64,000 bases of DNA from CTSoil-075 sp042610375. GTDB lineage: Bacteria > Bacillota > Negativicutes > DSM-13327. Below the pieces are notes generated by a model. That model saw only the letters and a program-made list of their open reading frames with translations, was not told where the DNA came from and searched no databases. Shown here one piece after another: positions 8,326 through 17,074 of this stretch (position 1 is the first letter of the stretch; every line of letters begins with the position of its first letter). The stretch is from the NCBI RefSeq assembly GCF_042610375.1, contig NZ_JBGJZL010000014.1:33381-97380 (forward strand). Direction: 5' to 3'. The translations under genes were made by a program, and so were the position numbers.

Positions 8326-9482
8326 TCTATTTTGATAATAGTGCCACGACCTTACCAGATGAAGATATCTTAGCAACCTATCATGAAATCGTAACAGGAT
8401 GTTTTGGCAATCCATCTTCGCTCCACCGCTTAGGTGGAAAAGCAGCTCTGAAATTAGAGCAGGCAAGAGGTGTCTGCGCTGATAGTCTAGGAGTTAAACC
8501 GGAAGAGATTATCTTTACATCCAGTGGTTCTGAAAGTAATAATACAATAATAAAAGGACTTGTTACGGGGAAAGATTTGCATGGCAAGCATATTATTACA
8601 ACAAGTGTAGAACATGCCTCTGTATATGAAACCTGCAAGCAATTAGAGAACATCGGATATTCCATTACATATCTACCAACCGATGGCAAGGGTTGTGTCC
8701 ATGTAGAGGATGTAATACGAGAAATACGAAAAGATACCATTCTTGTTACTGTAATGCATGTAAATAGTGAATTAGGTTCAATACAACCCATCGCAGATAT
8801 TGGCCGTTTGTTGTCTGCATATCCTACTATTCATTTTCATGTTGATGCAGTGCAAAGCTTCGGAAAGCTACCACTCAGTCCCAAAGAATGGGGAGTCGAC
8901 TCTCTTTCCATCTCTGCACATAAATTTCATGGTTTGCGTGGAGCAGGACTGCTCTATATTCGCAGCGGCACTTCATTCTCTCCATTAGTAAATGGTGGCG
9001 GACAAGAGCATGGGTATCGGGCAGGAACAGAAAATGTCCCTTGTATCGTCGCTATGAGCAAAGCAATGCATAAACAGCACCTACAACAGAAGGACAATTA
9101 TAGCTATCTATCTAATCTTAAACAATACTTACTAGATGGCCTTATAGAAATACCAGGTTGCATACTGAATGGTCCTCAAAAACAAAGCAAGGTTGGAGCC
9201 CCCCATATTATTAACTTCTCTCTTCCTGGCTTTAAGTCAGAAGAATTACTACTTGCCCTAGAAAGTGAAGATATCTATGTTTCAAAAAGTTCTGCTTGTT
9301 CATCCAAAAACAATAAACCTTCCCGTGTTTTATTATCAACTGGGATAAGTGAAATTATAGCCAATAGCGCTATTCGCGTTAGCTTTTCTACTTATAACAC
9401 AATAGAAGAAGTGGATACTTTTTTGTTAACATTACAAATGATTGTAGCTAAATCGATGATTAAATACCCGATGAAACAATAA
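8322..9482 (+). CDS. Cysteine desulfurase (class V aminotransferase fold, NifS/IscS-like)
   Basis: 386 residues, normal for the family. It removes sulfur from cysteine to give alanine and an enzyme-bound persulfide. Visible are the N-terminal YFDNSATT, SSGSESNN, His98 in SVEHAS, Asp175 and Gln178 (HVDAVQSFGK), the PLP lysine Lys201 in SISAHKFHG, and catalytic Cys326 in SSACSS. The short Cys loop SACSSKN fits the IscS/NifS group I rather than SufS. No scaffold gene (iscU, nifU) is adjacent, so it is probably a specialised desulfurase feeding the cotranslated rhodanese. The gene symbol is left blank because several paralogues are usual. Confidence 0.92.
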   Translation: MIYFDNSATTLPDEDILATYHEIVTGCFGNPSSLHRLGGKAALKLEQARGVCADSLGVKPEEIIFTSSGSESNNTIIKGLVTGKDLHGKHIITTSVEHASVYETCKQLENIGYSITYLPTDGKGCVHVEDVIREIRKDTILVTVMHVNSELGSIQPIADIGRLLSAYPTIHFHVDAVQSFGKLPLSPKEWGVDSLSISAHKFHGLRGAGLLYIRSGTSFSPLVNGGGQEHGYRAGTENVPCIVAMSKAMHKQHLQQKDNYSYLSNLKQYLLDGLIEIPGCILNGPQKQSKVGAPHIINFSLPGFKSEELLLALESEDIYVSKSSACSSKNNKPSRVLLSTGISEIIANSAIRVSFSTYNTIEEVDTFLLTLQMIVAKSMIKYPMKQ

Positions 9483-9514
9483 ATATTTTATAAATTTTAC
9501 ATAGGAGCATTGTT

Positions 9515-10915
9515 ATGTTTGTTTTAAGTGGCAAAAATGAAAAGCCGTTATACTCTCAACTCTACCAACAAATCCGCAATCATATACTTAGCGGGGATTT
9601 GAAATCAGGGACAAAGCTATCGTCAAGCCGCCACCTGTCAAAAGAGTTATGTATCAGTAGAACCACGGTGGATATGGCTTATCAGCAACTTGTGTCAGAA
9701 GGTTATCTTGTGGGAAAATCACGCAGCGGTTATTATATAGAAGCGCTAGACAATATTAATATACCTGTGTTTATGGAAACAAATGCAAAAGAAGAAGCTA
9801 TTCTAAGCGCGCCATTAAAGGCTCCAAAATATAACTTGCAATATGGTAAGCTCGAGACGGCTATTTTCCCCTTTAAGAGATGGAGGCAATTAACCAATAA
9901 ATGCTTGCGTGATAATAAAGAGCAAATTATGAATTATGGACCAGTACAAGGAGAGCTTGGACTGAGAATAGCCATTTCAGAGTTCTTGAGAGAATATCGT
10001 GGGGTAGAATGCACTGCAAATCAGATTGTTATTGGCCCTGGATCTCAATACTGTCTTACTCTTATCGGTCAGTTGATCCGCCCCTCAACGACTACGATTG
10101 CGATAGAAAACCCAGGTTTTTGGGCAGCACGTTCTATTTTTTCTAATATGGGGCTTCGTGTAATACCAATACCAGTAAAAAAACATGGCTTACAAGTAAA
10201 ACAATTACGTATGACTGATGCAAAAGCAGTATATGTAACCCCTTCACACCAATTTCCTACAGGAAATATCATGTCTATTACCAGACGTCTTGAGCTTGTG
10301 GAGTGGGCTTATCAATCTGATGCTATCATTATCGAAGATGACTATAGCTGCCACCTTAGATATGACGTAAGACCCATACAGGCATTACAAGCATTAGCTC
10401 CTAGCCAAGTCGTATATATCGGAAGTTTTTCGAAGATACTCTCACCATCCATACGGGTTGCATATATGGTTCTTCCTCAAAAACTGGTAGATCAATTTCT
10501 CTTAACGACAGAGCATTTCCCTTGTTCTGTACCCTTTCTAATACAAAAGCCTTTGGAGTTATTCTTAAAAGAAGGCGAATGGGGAAGTCATTTAAGAAAA
10601 GTCACCAGGCATATGAAGAAAAAGCGCGATATTCTTATTCAGGCTCTTAAACATGAGTTTGGTGATGCGGTTTCAATTTCGGGAGAAAATGCAGGGTTGC
10701 ATCTTTTGGTTCAAGTAAAGTCACATTTACTAGAGCAGGAACTTGTAATGCGTGCACTTCAAACAGGGGTTCTAATCCATCCTGCAGGAAATTTGTGGCT
10801 AAATCAAAAAGATGCTCCTTTGGGAACTGTTCTACTAGGGTATGGTGGTATCGCACTTGAGGATATTTATCCCGCGGTTCATTTACTGCGACAGGTATGG
10901 CTAGGGGATGAATAA
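9515..10915 (+). CDS. MocR/PdxR-type transcriptional regulator (GntR helix-turn-helix fused to aminotransferase-like domain)
   Basis: 466 residues. The winged helix of the GntR family covers about 10-78 (PLYSQLYQQIRNHILSGDL, then TTVDMAYQQL and GYLVGKSRSGYYIE). From about 105 a fold-type I aminotransferase domain follows, with IIIEDDYSCHLRYD and the PLP lysine Lys307 in YIGSFSKILSPS. MocR proteins sense PLP or its aldimines and act on nearby genes. This one starts 32 bases after the desulfurase stop on the same strand, so autoregulation of the cassette via the 7212-7656 leader is a reasonable inference. AGGAG precedes the ATG. It ends before a strong terminator. Confidence 0.9.
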   Translation: MFVLSGKNEKPLYSQLYQQIRNHILSGDLKSGTKLSSSRHLSKELCISRTTVDMAYQQLVSEGYLVGKSRSGYYIEALDNINIPVFMETNAKEEAILSAPLKAPKYNLQYGKLETAIFPFKRWRQLTNKCLRDNKEQIMNYGPVQGELGLRIAISEFLREYRGVECTANQIVIGPGSQYCLTLIGQLIRPSTTTIAIENPGFWAARSIFSNMGLRVIPIPVKKHGLQVKQLRMTDAKAVYVTPSHQFPTGNIMSITRRLELVEWAYQSDAIIIEDDYSCHLRYDVRPIQALQALAPSQVVYIGSFSKILSPSIRVAYMVLPQKLVDQFLLTTEHFPCSVPFLIQKPLELFLKEGEWGSHLRKVTRHMKKKRDILIQALKHEFGDAVSISGENAGLHLLVQVKSHLLEQELVMRALQTGVLIHPAGNLWLNQKDAPLGTVLLGYGGIALEDIYPAVHLLRQVWLGDE

Positions 10916-10990
10916 AATAGCTGTCTACTATTTTTTACAAAAAAATTCAGATTTGAATCGTGGAGGTGAGTTAAAGCGAACCCCTCAAAG

Positions 10991-11036
10991 CAAATAGGCT
11001 GAACCCTTACTATAGAAGGGCCAGCCTATTTTAGCG
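10991..11036 (+). terminator. Terminator after the MocR gene
   Basis: AAATAGGCTG plus CCCTT pairs with AAGGG plus CAGCCTATTT around ACTATAG, with small internal mismatches. T-rich 3' flank (TATTTTAG). Confidence 0.7.
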
Positions 11037-11070
11037 ATTAGAGGTGATACAAATTATATTCTCTCTAATA

Positions 11071-11178
11071 TTACGCTACAGCTTTAAAAAGAAAACATAG
11101 TTTATAATCTCCCTGTGAAATGTTGGCCTTACTATTGAATTTAGAAGAGATGCCATCAATTATAACTTCAACCTTCAT
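11071..11178 (-). CDS. Possible 35-residue ORF or decayed gene fragment
   Basis: An ATG at 11178 opens 35 codons (MKVEVIIDGISSKFNSKANI...), with only a weak GAAAGAATTTGAA upstream. Directly upstream, in another frame, lies a stretch reading NNIIEEIVQVAVDNSIFISI that ends in a stop three bases before this ATG. Two amphipathic fragments in adjacent frames suggest either two tiny genes or one decayed gene. No family recognised; low confidence. Confidence 0.2.
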   Translation of the reverse strand: MKVEVIIDGISSKFNSKANISQGDYKLCFLFKAVA

Positions 11179-11289
11179 TTCAAATTCTTTCTATTATTGA
11201 TATAAAAATAGAGTTATCGACAGCCACTTGTACAATTTCTTCTATAATATTATTTCGTTTATTGATTTTAATCTATATTTATAATTTAA

Positions 11290-11323
11290 AATATAGAAAA
11301 GATGACGCAGAAAACGTCATCTC
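11290..11323 (-). terminator. Terminator-like hairpin downstream of sepF
   Basis: AGATGACG pairs with CGTCATCT around a CAGAAAA-type loop. Read on the minus strand it is followed by TTTTCTAT. It lies about 80 bases beyond the sepF stop. Confidence 0.55.
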
Positions 11324-11402
11324 TAGTTACGATAATATTACTGAGTTTAAGCAACTATTACTGGTTTAATAATTTATTCCGTGTCCACACTAAATCCATG
11401 TC

Positions 11403-11828
11403 TCATTCAAATTTAGGTTTTACATAGGCAGGTACAGAATAAGCATATAACTCTTTCTCTATATCGACATCAGCTGGAGTATACATAAATACACAATCAG
11501 CAATTCTCTGAACATTACCAGCCACTATATAGCAAACACCATTCATAAAATCTTTAATTGCATTTTGCGTATCCACATCGACGCCTACAAGATTAATGAC
11601 GACGGCTATATTGGCTTTTAGATGATCAGCATATTTACGTACATCATCATATTTGGCTGCAGAAACGATCAAAACTTTTAGTTTCGCCGACTGATTCGAG
11701 TGCACAGATAAGCTTACTAATTTACTCCCTTGAGCGGTATCAACTTCCTCCACTTGTTTCTCTTGATGCCCTACTCCTTCCACTGGCATCAAATAATTTG
11801 TCAGCTTATCAATCATACTCAGTGCCAT
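11403..11828 (-). CDS. sepF: Cell division protein SepF (Z-ring membrane anchor)
   Basis: 141 residues. SepF polymerises and tethers FtsZ to the membrane. The SepF core is visible from about residue 55 to 130: KLKVLIVSAAKYDDVRKYAD, then VVINLVGVDVDTQNAIKDFM and GNVQRIADCVFMYTP. The N-terminus MALSMIDKLTNYLMP is a short amphipathic membrane-binding helix. I start at the ATG at 11828, which has a perfect AGGAGG eight bases upstream; a longer frame reaching 11909 lacks this. The gene stands alone between terminators, away from the usual ylm cluster. Confidence 0.9.
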   Translation of the reverse strand: MALSMIDKLTNYLMPVEGVGHQEKQVEEVDTAQGSKLVSLSVHSNQSAKLKVLIVSAAKYDDVRKYADHLKANIAVVINLVGVDVDTQNAIKDFMNGVCYIVAGNVQRIADCVFMYTPADVDIEKELYAYSVPAYVKPKFE

Positions 11829-11968
11829 TATTTTCGCCTCCTGACATATCTCCATACGAACAACCATTTTATGGTAATCATTCGACGCTTTCAGATAAAT
11901 ATCCTGCATTACATTATTTTTTTTTACATTTTAAATGAAAAATATAAGTTCTCAGTAAAAGTAAATGC

Positions 11969-11993
11969 AAAAACGCCCGTAAAGGGCGTTTTT
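11969..11993 (-). terminator. Terminator after typA
   Basis: AAAAACGCCC / GGGCGTTTTT with a 5-base loop (GTAAA); symmetric, so it could work on both strands. It sits between the typA stop (12015) and sepF. Confidence 0.8.
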
Positions 11994-12014
11994 ACGCTAT
12001 AGCATAGCTTAAAA

Positions 12015-13823
12015 TTATGAGTTTTTACGCAGTCTACCACGTAACGTACGATCCAAAATCGTCTTACGTAAACGAATGCTCTTTGGAGTAACTTCTACTA
12101 ACTCGTCTTTATTGATATACTCCAAAGCTTGTTCTAAGCTCAATATACGCGGTGCTGTCAAGCGCAAAGCTTCATCAGATGCACTCGTACGCATATTGGT
12201 AACATTCTTTTTCTTACATGGATTTACGTCCATATCCATTTCTCTAGTATTTTCTCCGATAATGCTACCTTCATAAACAGGTTGTCCAGGTACGATAAAC
12301 ATAACGCCGCGATCTTGGACATTGAAAATACCATAGCCAGTTGTTTCACCGTCTTCAAAAGCAACTAACGCGCCACGAGTACGTCCAGGAATATCACCTT
12401 TATACGGTGCATAACCTTCAAATACATGATGCATGATACCATTACCTTTGGTAGCAGTTAAAAACTCTGAACGGAAACTAATCAAGCCACGAGCTGGAAC
12501 AACAAACTCCATCCGTAGATATCCAGCTGTTTCAGTCATATTTACTAAATCAGCTTTACGAGTACCTAAAGACTCCATAACAGGTCCCATAAATTCTTGA
12601 GGCACATCAATTGTTAATGATTCCATTGGCTCGCAACGTTCGCCATTAATTGTTTTATAAATAACAGCAGGTTTACCTACTTGGAATTCAAAACCTTCAC
12701 GACGCATTGTTTCAATTAGAATGGATAAGTGAAGCTCACCACGGCCGCATACTTCAAAAGTATCTGCACTATCTGTTTCATTTACGCGCAAACTTACATT
12801 TGTTTCAACTTCTCTAAACAAACGATCACGTAAATGTCTGGTGGTAATGAAGCTACCTTCCCGACCAGCAAATGGGCTATTATTTACACTAAACATCATA
12901 ATTAAAGTAGGTTCGTCAATATCAATAGTTGGCAGAGCTTCTGCATTTTCTAAATCACAAACAGTCTCTCCAATATTGACATCAGTAAGACCAGTAATCG
13001 CTACAACATCACCAAGTCCCACTTCTTGGGTTTCAGTTCGTTTTAGCCCTTCATATGTATACAAACGAGCAATTTTACCTTTTCTTTCTGTTTCGCCATT
13101 TAAGATTAATACTTGTTGGCCATTACGCACTTTACCGCGAATCACTCGACCAATAGCAATACGTCCCACATAATCATCATAATCAAGAGTCGTAACCATG
13201 ATCTGTAGTGGTCCATCAATGTCACCTTGTGGAGCTGGAATTTCATCAATTAAGAGTTCAAACAATGGCTCTAAATTAGTACTGTCATCATCCATACTAA
13301 GTTTAGCAATCCCATCTCTTGCTGCAGCATACACGACTTTGAAATTTAATTGCTCGTCAGTTGCATCAAGATCCATGAATAATTCTAATACTTCATCAAC
13401 AACTTCATCCACTCGTTGGTCAGGACGGTCAATTTTATTAATCACAACAATGGCTTTTAGTTTTTGCTCTAAAGCCTTTTTCAAAACATATTTAGTTTGC
13501 GGCATAGGACCTTCAAAGGAATCAACCAATAAAAGTACTCCGTCAACCATGTTAAGTACTCGTTCTACTTCACCGCCAAAATCCGCATGGCCTGGAGTGT
13601 CTACAATGTTAATCTTTACATCATTATGCATAACAGAAGTATTTTTCGATAAGATCGTAATACCTCGTTCACGTTCAAGGTCATTGGAATCCATAACCCG
13701 CTCAGCCACAGTTTCATTAGCACGAAATACATTGCTTTGTCTAAGCATTGCATCTACTAGAGTCGTTTTACCATGGTCAACGTGCGCAATAATCGCAACG
13801 TTACGTAAGTCAGTCCGTTTCAT
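12015..13823 (-). CDS. typA: Translational GTPase TypA/BipA
   Basis: 602 residues, normal length. It is a ribosome-associated GTPase of the EF-G family involved in 50S assembly and stress or cold adaptation. The G domain shows AHVDHGKTTLVDAML (P-loop, 15-29), RGITILSKN (switch I), DTPGHADFGGEVERV and NKIDRPDQR. The domain II beta barrel, EF-G-like domains III and V (MGPVMESLGTRKADL) and the TypA-specific C-terminal domain (GRTRGALVAFEDGETTGYG) follow. The ATG is preceded by AGGGGGG. Monocistronic with its own promoter; its leader contains the hairpin described at 13855-13882. Confidence 0.97.
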   Translation of the reverse strand: MKRTDLRNVAIIAHVDHGKTTLVDAMLRQSNVFRANETVAERVMDSNDLERERGITILSKNTSVMHNDVKINIVDTPGHADFGGEVERVLNMVDGVLLLVDSFEGPMPQTKYVLKKALEQKLKAIVVINKIDRPDQRVDEVVDEVLELFMDLDATDEQLNFKVVYAAARDGIAKLSMDDDSTNLEPLFELLIDEIPAPQGDIDGPLQIMVTTLDYDDYVGRIAIGRVIRGKVRNGQQVLILNGETERKGKIARLYTYEGLKRTETQEVGLGDVVAITGLTDVNIGETVCDLENAEALPTIDIDEPTLIMMFSVNNSPFAGREGSFITTRHLRDRLFREVETNVSLRVNETDSADTFEVCGRGELHLSILIETMRREGFEFQVGKPAVIYKTINGERCEPMESLTIDVPQEFMGPVMESLGTRKADLVNMTETAGYLRMEFVVPARGLISFRSEFLTATKGNGIMHHVFEGYAPYKGDIPGRTRGALVAFEDGETTGYGIFNVQDRGVMFIVPGQPVYEGSIIGENTREMDMDVNPCKKKNVTNMRTSASDEALRLTAPRILSLEQALEYINKDELVEVTPKSIRLRKTILDRTLRGRLRKNS

Positions 13824-13854
13824 AAATTAAAGCCCCCCTAAAAAATAAACAAAG

Positions 13855-13882
13855 AAAGGATGCTGTCAATACTGCACCCTTT
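13855..13882 (-). terminator. Hairpin between the RNase gene and typA; terminator for one, leader structure of the other
   Basis: AAAGGGTGC pairs with GCATCCTTT (minus-strand sense, one G-U) around a 10-base loop and is followed by CTTTGTTTATTTTTT. It suits termination of the upstream MBL RNase gene (stop 13983). It also lies downstream of the predicted typA promoter, so it is part of the typA 5' UTR. Confidence 0.55.
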
Positions 13883-13900
13883 TATTGTGGCATACAATCC

Positions 13901-13929
13901 ACTATATTATACTGTGACCTCACTGTCAA
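13901..13929 (-). promoter_or_regulatory. Predicted typA promoter
   Basis: On the minus strand TTGACA (13929-13924), a 17-base spacer, then TATAGT (13906-13901). Initiation near 13894 gives a leader of about 70 bases before the typA ATG. Confidence 0.6.
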
Positions 13930-13982
13930 TTAGCAAATGAAAATTTTCTACATATTTCGTGAAAATCTTTGCTTTTTAATTT

Positions 13983-15584
13983 TTAAAGTCCATTTAATGT
14001 TTTATTCATATAACTGTGTACTTTTTCCAAACTACGCATAATCTCTTCAATCTTGCTATCATCAGCACCAGCGGCGTCACTCAATTGTTTACGATATTCT
14101 AGATAATCTCTCTCCAACGCATCTAAATAATCATGTAATTGTTTGATCGCAGGTTTTTCAGAATGATTTTCTTCAATTCGCCATTCTCTTCCTGTCAATA
14201 TAGCACTATCTCCAAAATCCGGGATATATGTGGAAATTCCCATTTTATTTTTAATAAGTTGAGAAAAAGTTTCTGAAGCTTCTGATTCTCCATGGACTAG
14301 GAAAATATTAGCGGCCTTTATTTTTACATTTTCTAACCATGTTAATAATTGTTGTTGATCAGCATGGGCAGAAAAACCATCTAACTTGTAAATCGTGGCT
14401 TTAATGCTAATTTCTTCTCCTAAGACTTTAACTCGTTTTGCACCTTCAACTAACCGCCGTCCTAAGCTCCCTTGAGCCTGATAACCAATAAATAATATAC
14501 TGGCTTCAGGACGCCACAAATTATGTTTCAAGTGATGAAGAATACGTCCCGCATCACACATGCCACTGGCAGAAATAATAATCGCTGGCTCTTTTAAATC
14601 ATTCAAAGCTCTCGATTCTTCAGCTGTTTTCGTAAAACGTAATTGCGGCATAAGGAGTGGATTCTCAGAGTCAATCTCCAACATATTCTTAGCTTCATTA
14701 TCATAATCTTGTGTATTATGCAAAAAGATATCCGTCGCTGATATGGCAAGTGGACTATCAATAATCACTGGCATATCGGGAATTTTTCCTGCTTTTAAAA
14801 GATTATGCAAATAATATAACATGGTTTGGGTACGCCCCACTGCGAAAGAAGGAATAACAATATTACCACCCCGTGCGACGCTAGCATTGATAATACTCGC
14901 TAATTTCTCTTCTTTATCATATTCTTCATGTAGACGATTTCCATATGTGGATTCTACAATGATATAATCGGCTTCATCAATTACAGTAGGATCTTTCACG
15001 ATCGGTTGATTAGGTTGTCCTAGATCACCAGAAAATAATAATTTAGTCGTTTTTCCCTCTTCAGTAACCCATATTTCTAGCATAGCAGAACCAAGAATAT
15101 GTCCTGCATCCCGGAAACACACTTTTACACTAGGAGCTAAGCTTACCATTGCATCATAGTCTACAGGGTAAAAATGAGTTAAGCAAGCATAAGCATCAGC
15201 AATTGTATAGAGAGGCTCTACATGTTTGCGCCCTGCCCGTTCTCCTTTACGATTAGCAATTTCCGCATCAAATTCTTGAATATGAGCACTATCAGGCAAC
15301 ATAATACCACATAATTCATTCGTTACTTTTGTCGCATAGATTTTCCCTTTAAACCCATCATTGCATAATTTAGGTAATAATCCACTATGATCAATATGTG
15401 CATGTGTTAATAAAACACAATCAATAGCCGTAGGATCATATGCAAATTCACGATGATTATGAGCTGTAATCGTCTTTGAACCTTGGAACATGCCACAATC
15501 AATCAATATTTTTTGCTTACCGACTTCTAATAAATAAGACGAGCCTGTTACCATTTTTGCAGCACCTAAGAATGTTAATTTCAT
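13983..15584 (-). CDS. Metallo-beta-lactamase fold / beta-CASP RNA hydrolase
   Basis: 533 residues from the ATG at 15584 (GAGGAG spaced upstream; a GTG nine bases earlier is too close to it). The MBL core motif LTHAHIDHSG supplies HxHxDH zinc ligands near residue 57. The beta-CASP part shows VESTYGNRLH, IPSFAVGRTQTMLYYL, IIISASGMCDAGRILHHL (motif B) and FSAHADQQQLL (motif C) near 396, followed by an HGE motif. This is the CPSF73/YSH1-like bacterial RNase family, not RNase J (shorter C-terminal arrangement and no RNase J domain). Likely cytosolic RNA processing. The C-terminal ~65 residues are charged and helical. Confidence 0.9.
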   Translation of the reverse strand: MKLTFLGAAKMVTGSSYLLEVGKQKILIDCGMFQGSKTITAHNHREFAYDPTAIDCVLLTHAHIDHSGLLPKLCNDGFKGKIYATKVTNELCGIMLPDSAHIQEFDAEIANRKGERAGRKHVEPLYTIADAYACLTHFYPVDYDAMVSLAPSVKVCFRDAGHILGSAMLEIWVTEEGKTTKLLFSGDLGQPNQPIVKDPTVIDEADYIIVESTYGNRLHEEYDKEEKLASIINASVARGGNIVIPSFAVGRTQTMLYYLHNLLKAGKIPDMPVIIDSPLAISATDIFLHNTQDYDNEAKNMLEIDSENPLLMPQLRFTKTAEESRALNDLKEPAIIISASGMCDAGRILHHLKHNLWRPEASILFIGYQAQGSLGRRLVEGAKRVKVLGEEISIKATIYKLDGFSAHADQQQLLTWLENVKIKAANIFLVHGESEASETFSQLIKNKMGISTYIPDFGDSAILTGREWRIEENHSEKPAIKQLHDYLDALERDYLEYRKQLSDAAGADDSKIEEIMRSLEKVHSYMNKTLNGL

Positions 15585-15670
15585 ATCGTCCACTCTCCTC
15601 TTATTCTACTTATCAGTATATTTCGACAATGTTTCTTAAATCTCCTGCTCATACCTCCTATTATGGTAAA

Positions 15671-15707
15671 TAGTCAAAGACTTGGGGTTACCCCAAGTCT
15701 TTGACTA
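15671..15707 (-). terminator. Perfect 17-bp hairpin ending exactly at the murB stop codon
   Basis: TAGTCAAAGACTTGGGG (15671-15687) and CCCCAAGTCTTTGACTA (15691-15707) form a perfect stem with loop TTA. The right arm includes the murB stop codon, so the hairpin begins inside the coding sequence. The downstream minus-strand flank (TTTACC) is only a short U tract. Confidence 0.65.
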
Positions 15708-16631
15708 TTCTTCACCGTATATACGAACTTCAGGTTGTAACATAACTCCTGAATGTTTGTAAACACGATGTTGCACTTCTTTAATTAGTTCTAACACATC
15801 TTGCGCCATGGCTCCGCCAGCATTAATAATAAAGCCAGCATGTTTCATTGAAACCTGAGCCCCACCTACGGCAAAGCCTTTTAGCCCTGCCTGCTCAATC
15901 AAAGTCCCTGCGAAATGACCTTCTGGGCGCTTAAAAGTACTACCAGCACTTGGCATTTCAAGAGGTTGTTTTGTTTCACGCTTTAATGTATAGTCATTCA
16001 TTTTTTGTTCAATTGTTGGTTGCTCTTGCTTTTGCAAACTTAGTTCTACTTCACAAATCACACACTGATTATCTTGAAATATGCTATGCCGATATCCAAA
16101 AGAAAGTTCAGACTCAACGAATCGTCTGACACTTCCATCAGCACAGACCCCTGATACAGCAACTACAACCTGACACATCTCACCAGAGTAGGCACCAGCA
16201 TTCATGTATACTGCTCCACCAATGCTACCAGGAATCCCAATGGCAAACTCCATACCACCAAGTCCATTTTTTGCAGCATAACTAGAAACATCGGCAAGCA
16301 TAGCTCCAGCTCCAGCACAAATCGTAGACTCAGAATGTCTAATATAAGACATATCACTACCAAGTTTTATGACCAATCCCCTAATTCCTTTATCAAGTAC
16401 CAAAATATTAGAACCATTACCAAGGATAGTAACAGGTACCTTATATTCTTGTGCAATGACCATTACCCTAGATATTTCATCAAGAGTTGCTGGGAGAATC
16501 AGATAATCTGCAGGACCACCAATTTTGAAGGTAGTGTGCTTAGAAAGTGGTTCATTCACTAAGAGTCGTCCTTCGGGAATCACACCCTGCAACTTTAGTA
16601 ACACGTCAGCCTGTTTACTATTTTTTGTCAA
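15705..16631 (-). CDS. murB: UDP-N-acetylenolpyruvoylglucosamine reductase
   Basis: 308 residues; FAD- and NADPH-dependent second step of peptidoglycan precursor synthesis in the cytosol. Seen are HTTFKIGGPADYLILP and VTILGNGSNILV of the FAD domain, GLGGMEFAIGIPGSIGGAVYMNAGAY, YRHSIFQ, PSAGSTFKRPEG with the catalytic serine, and LIEQAGLKGFAVGGAQVS. The length and YxS region fit type II MurB. The start is TTG at 16631, overlapping the last codons of the ylbF-like gene by 14 bases, so the two are coupled; Shine-Dalgarno is weak (GGA). A few downstream TTG/GTG codons could serve instead. Confidence 0.95.
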   Translation of the reverse strand: MTKNSKQADVLLKLQGVIPEGRLLVNEPLSKHTTFKIGGPADYLILPATLDEISRVMVIAQEYKVPVTILGNGSNILVLDKGIRGLVIKLGSDMSYIRHSESTICAGAGAMLADVSSYAAKNGLGGMEFAIGIPGSIGGAVYMNAGAYSGEMCQVVVAVSGVCADGSVRRFVESELSFGYRHSIFQDNQCVICEVELSLQKQEQPTIEQKMNDYTLKRETKQPLEMPSAGSTFKRPEGHFAGTLIEQAGLKGFAVGGAQVSMKHAGFIINAGGAMAQDVLELIKEVQHRVYKHSGVMLQPEVRIYGEE

Positions 16632-16968
16632 AGAAATCCATTCCTTCAGCTACAGAATCACCTAAAATTTTATAGATATCAGCTACCATACGTTGAAATT
16701 TCATATAAGAATGCATAAATTGAGATGCTGTACTATTAGCGGCAATAAGTTGATACAGCTTTTGTATCTGCTCGGTTTTCGCCTTATCCTCTGGTTTATT
16801 GCCCATCATTTCATATTCAAGTTCCATTTGTTTAGCGATAAATTCTTTAACCATTTTCTTAGCTTGCTCATCTTTGTCAAGAACCTTCTTCGTGACCATA
16901 AATTCACTATATTCGGGTGATTCCTTAATCGCACCAACTAAGTCATGGGTTTTATCATAAATATTCAT
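16618..16968 (-). CDS. YlbF family regulator (Com_YlbF domain)
   Basis: 116 residues from the ATG at 16968, which has AGGAGGGG just upstream. It is all-helical: NIYDKTHDLVGAIKESPEYSEF, then DEQAKKMVKEFIAKQMELEYEM, ending MDFFDKK. In Bacillus, YlbF/YmcA family proteins bind RNase Y and affect mRNA maturation, competence and sporulation. The overlap with murB points to a two-gene unit. An earlier in-frame GTG or ATG is rejected because it lacks a Shine-Dalgarno. Confidence 0.85.
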   Translation of the reverse strand: MNIYDKTHDLVGAIKESPEYSEFMVTKKVLDKDEQAKKMVKEFIAKQMELEYEMMGNKPEDKAKTEQIQKLYQLIAANSTASQFMHSYMKFQRMVADIYKILGDSVAEGMDFFDKK

Positions 16969-17074
16969 AATACCCCTCCTGTTTTTATAATCTACCAAAT
17001 ACACACAATTCATTCATTATACAATAATATGTCATATAATAACATATTATTGTATAAATAGTACATGAATATCA

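Larger units (their letters stand above)
11037..11402. other. Mostly non-coding spacer between MocR and sepF
   Basis: Between the MocR terminator and the sepF stop there is only the doubtful 11071-11178 ORF and its upstream fragment, plus the hairpin at 11296-11325. Otherwise it is AT-rich with nothing recognisable. Confidence 0.5.

Noticed and set aside
13198..13830. 210-codon frame antisense to typA
   Set aside because: Pure shadow of the strongly conserved typA coding sequence (Ser-rich antisense composition).
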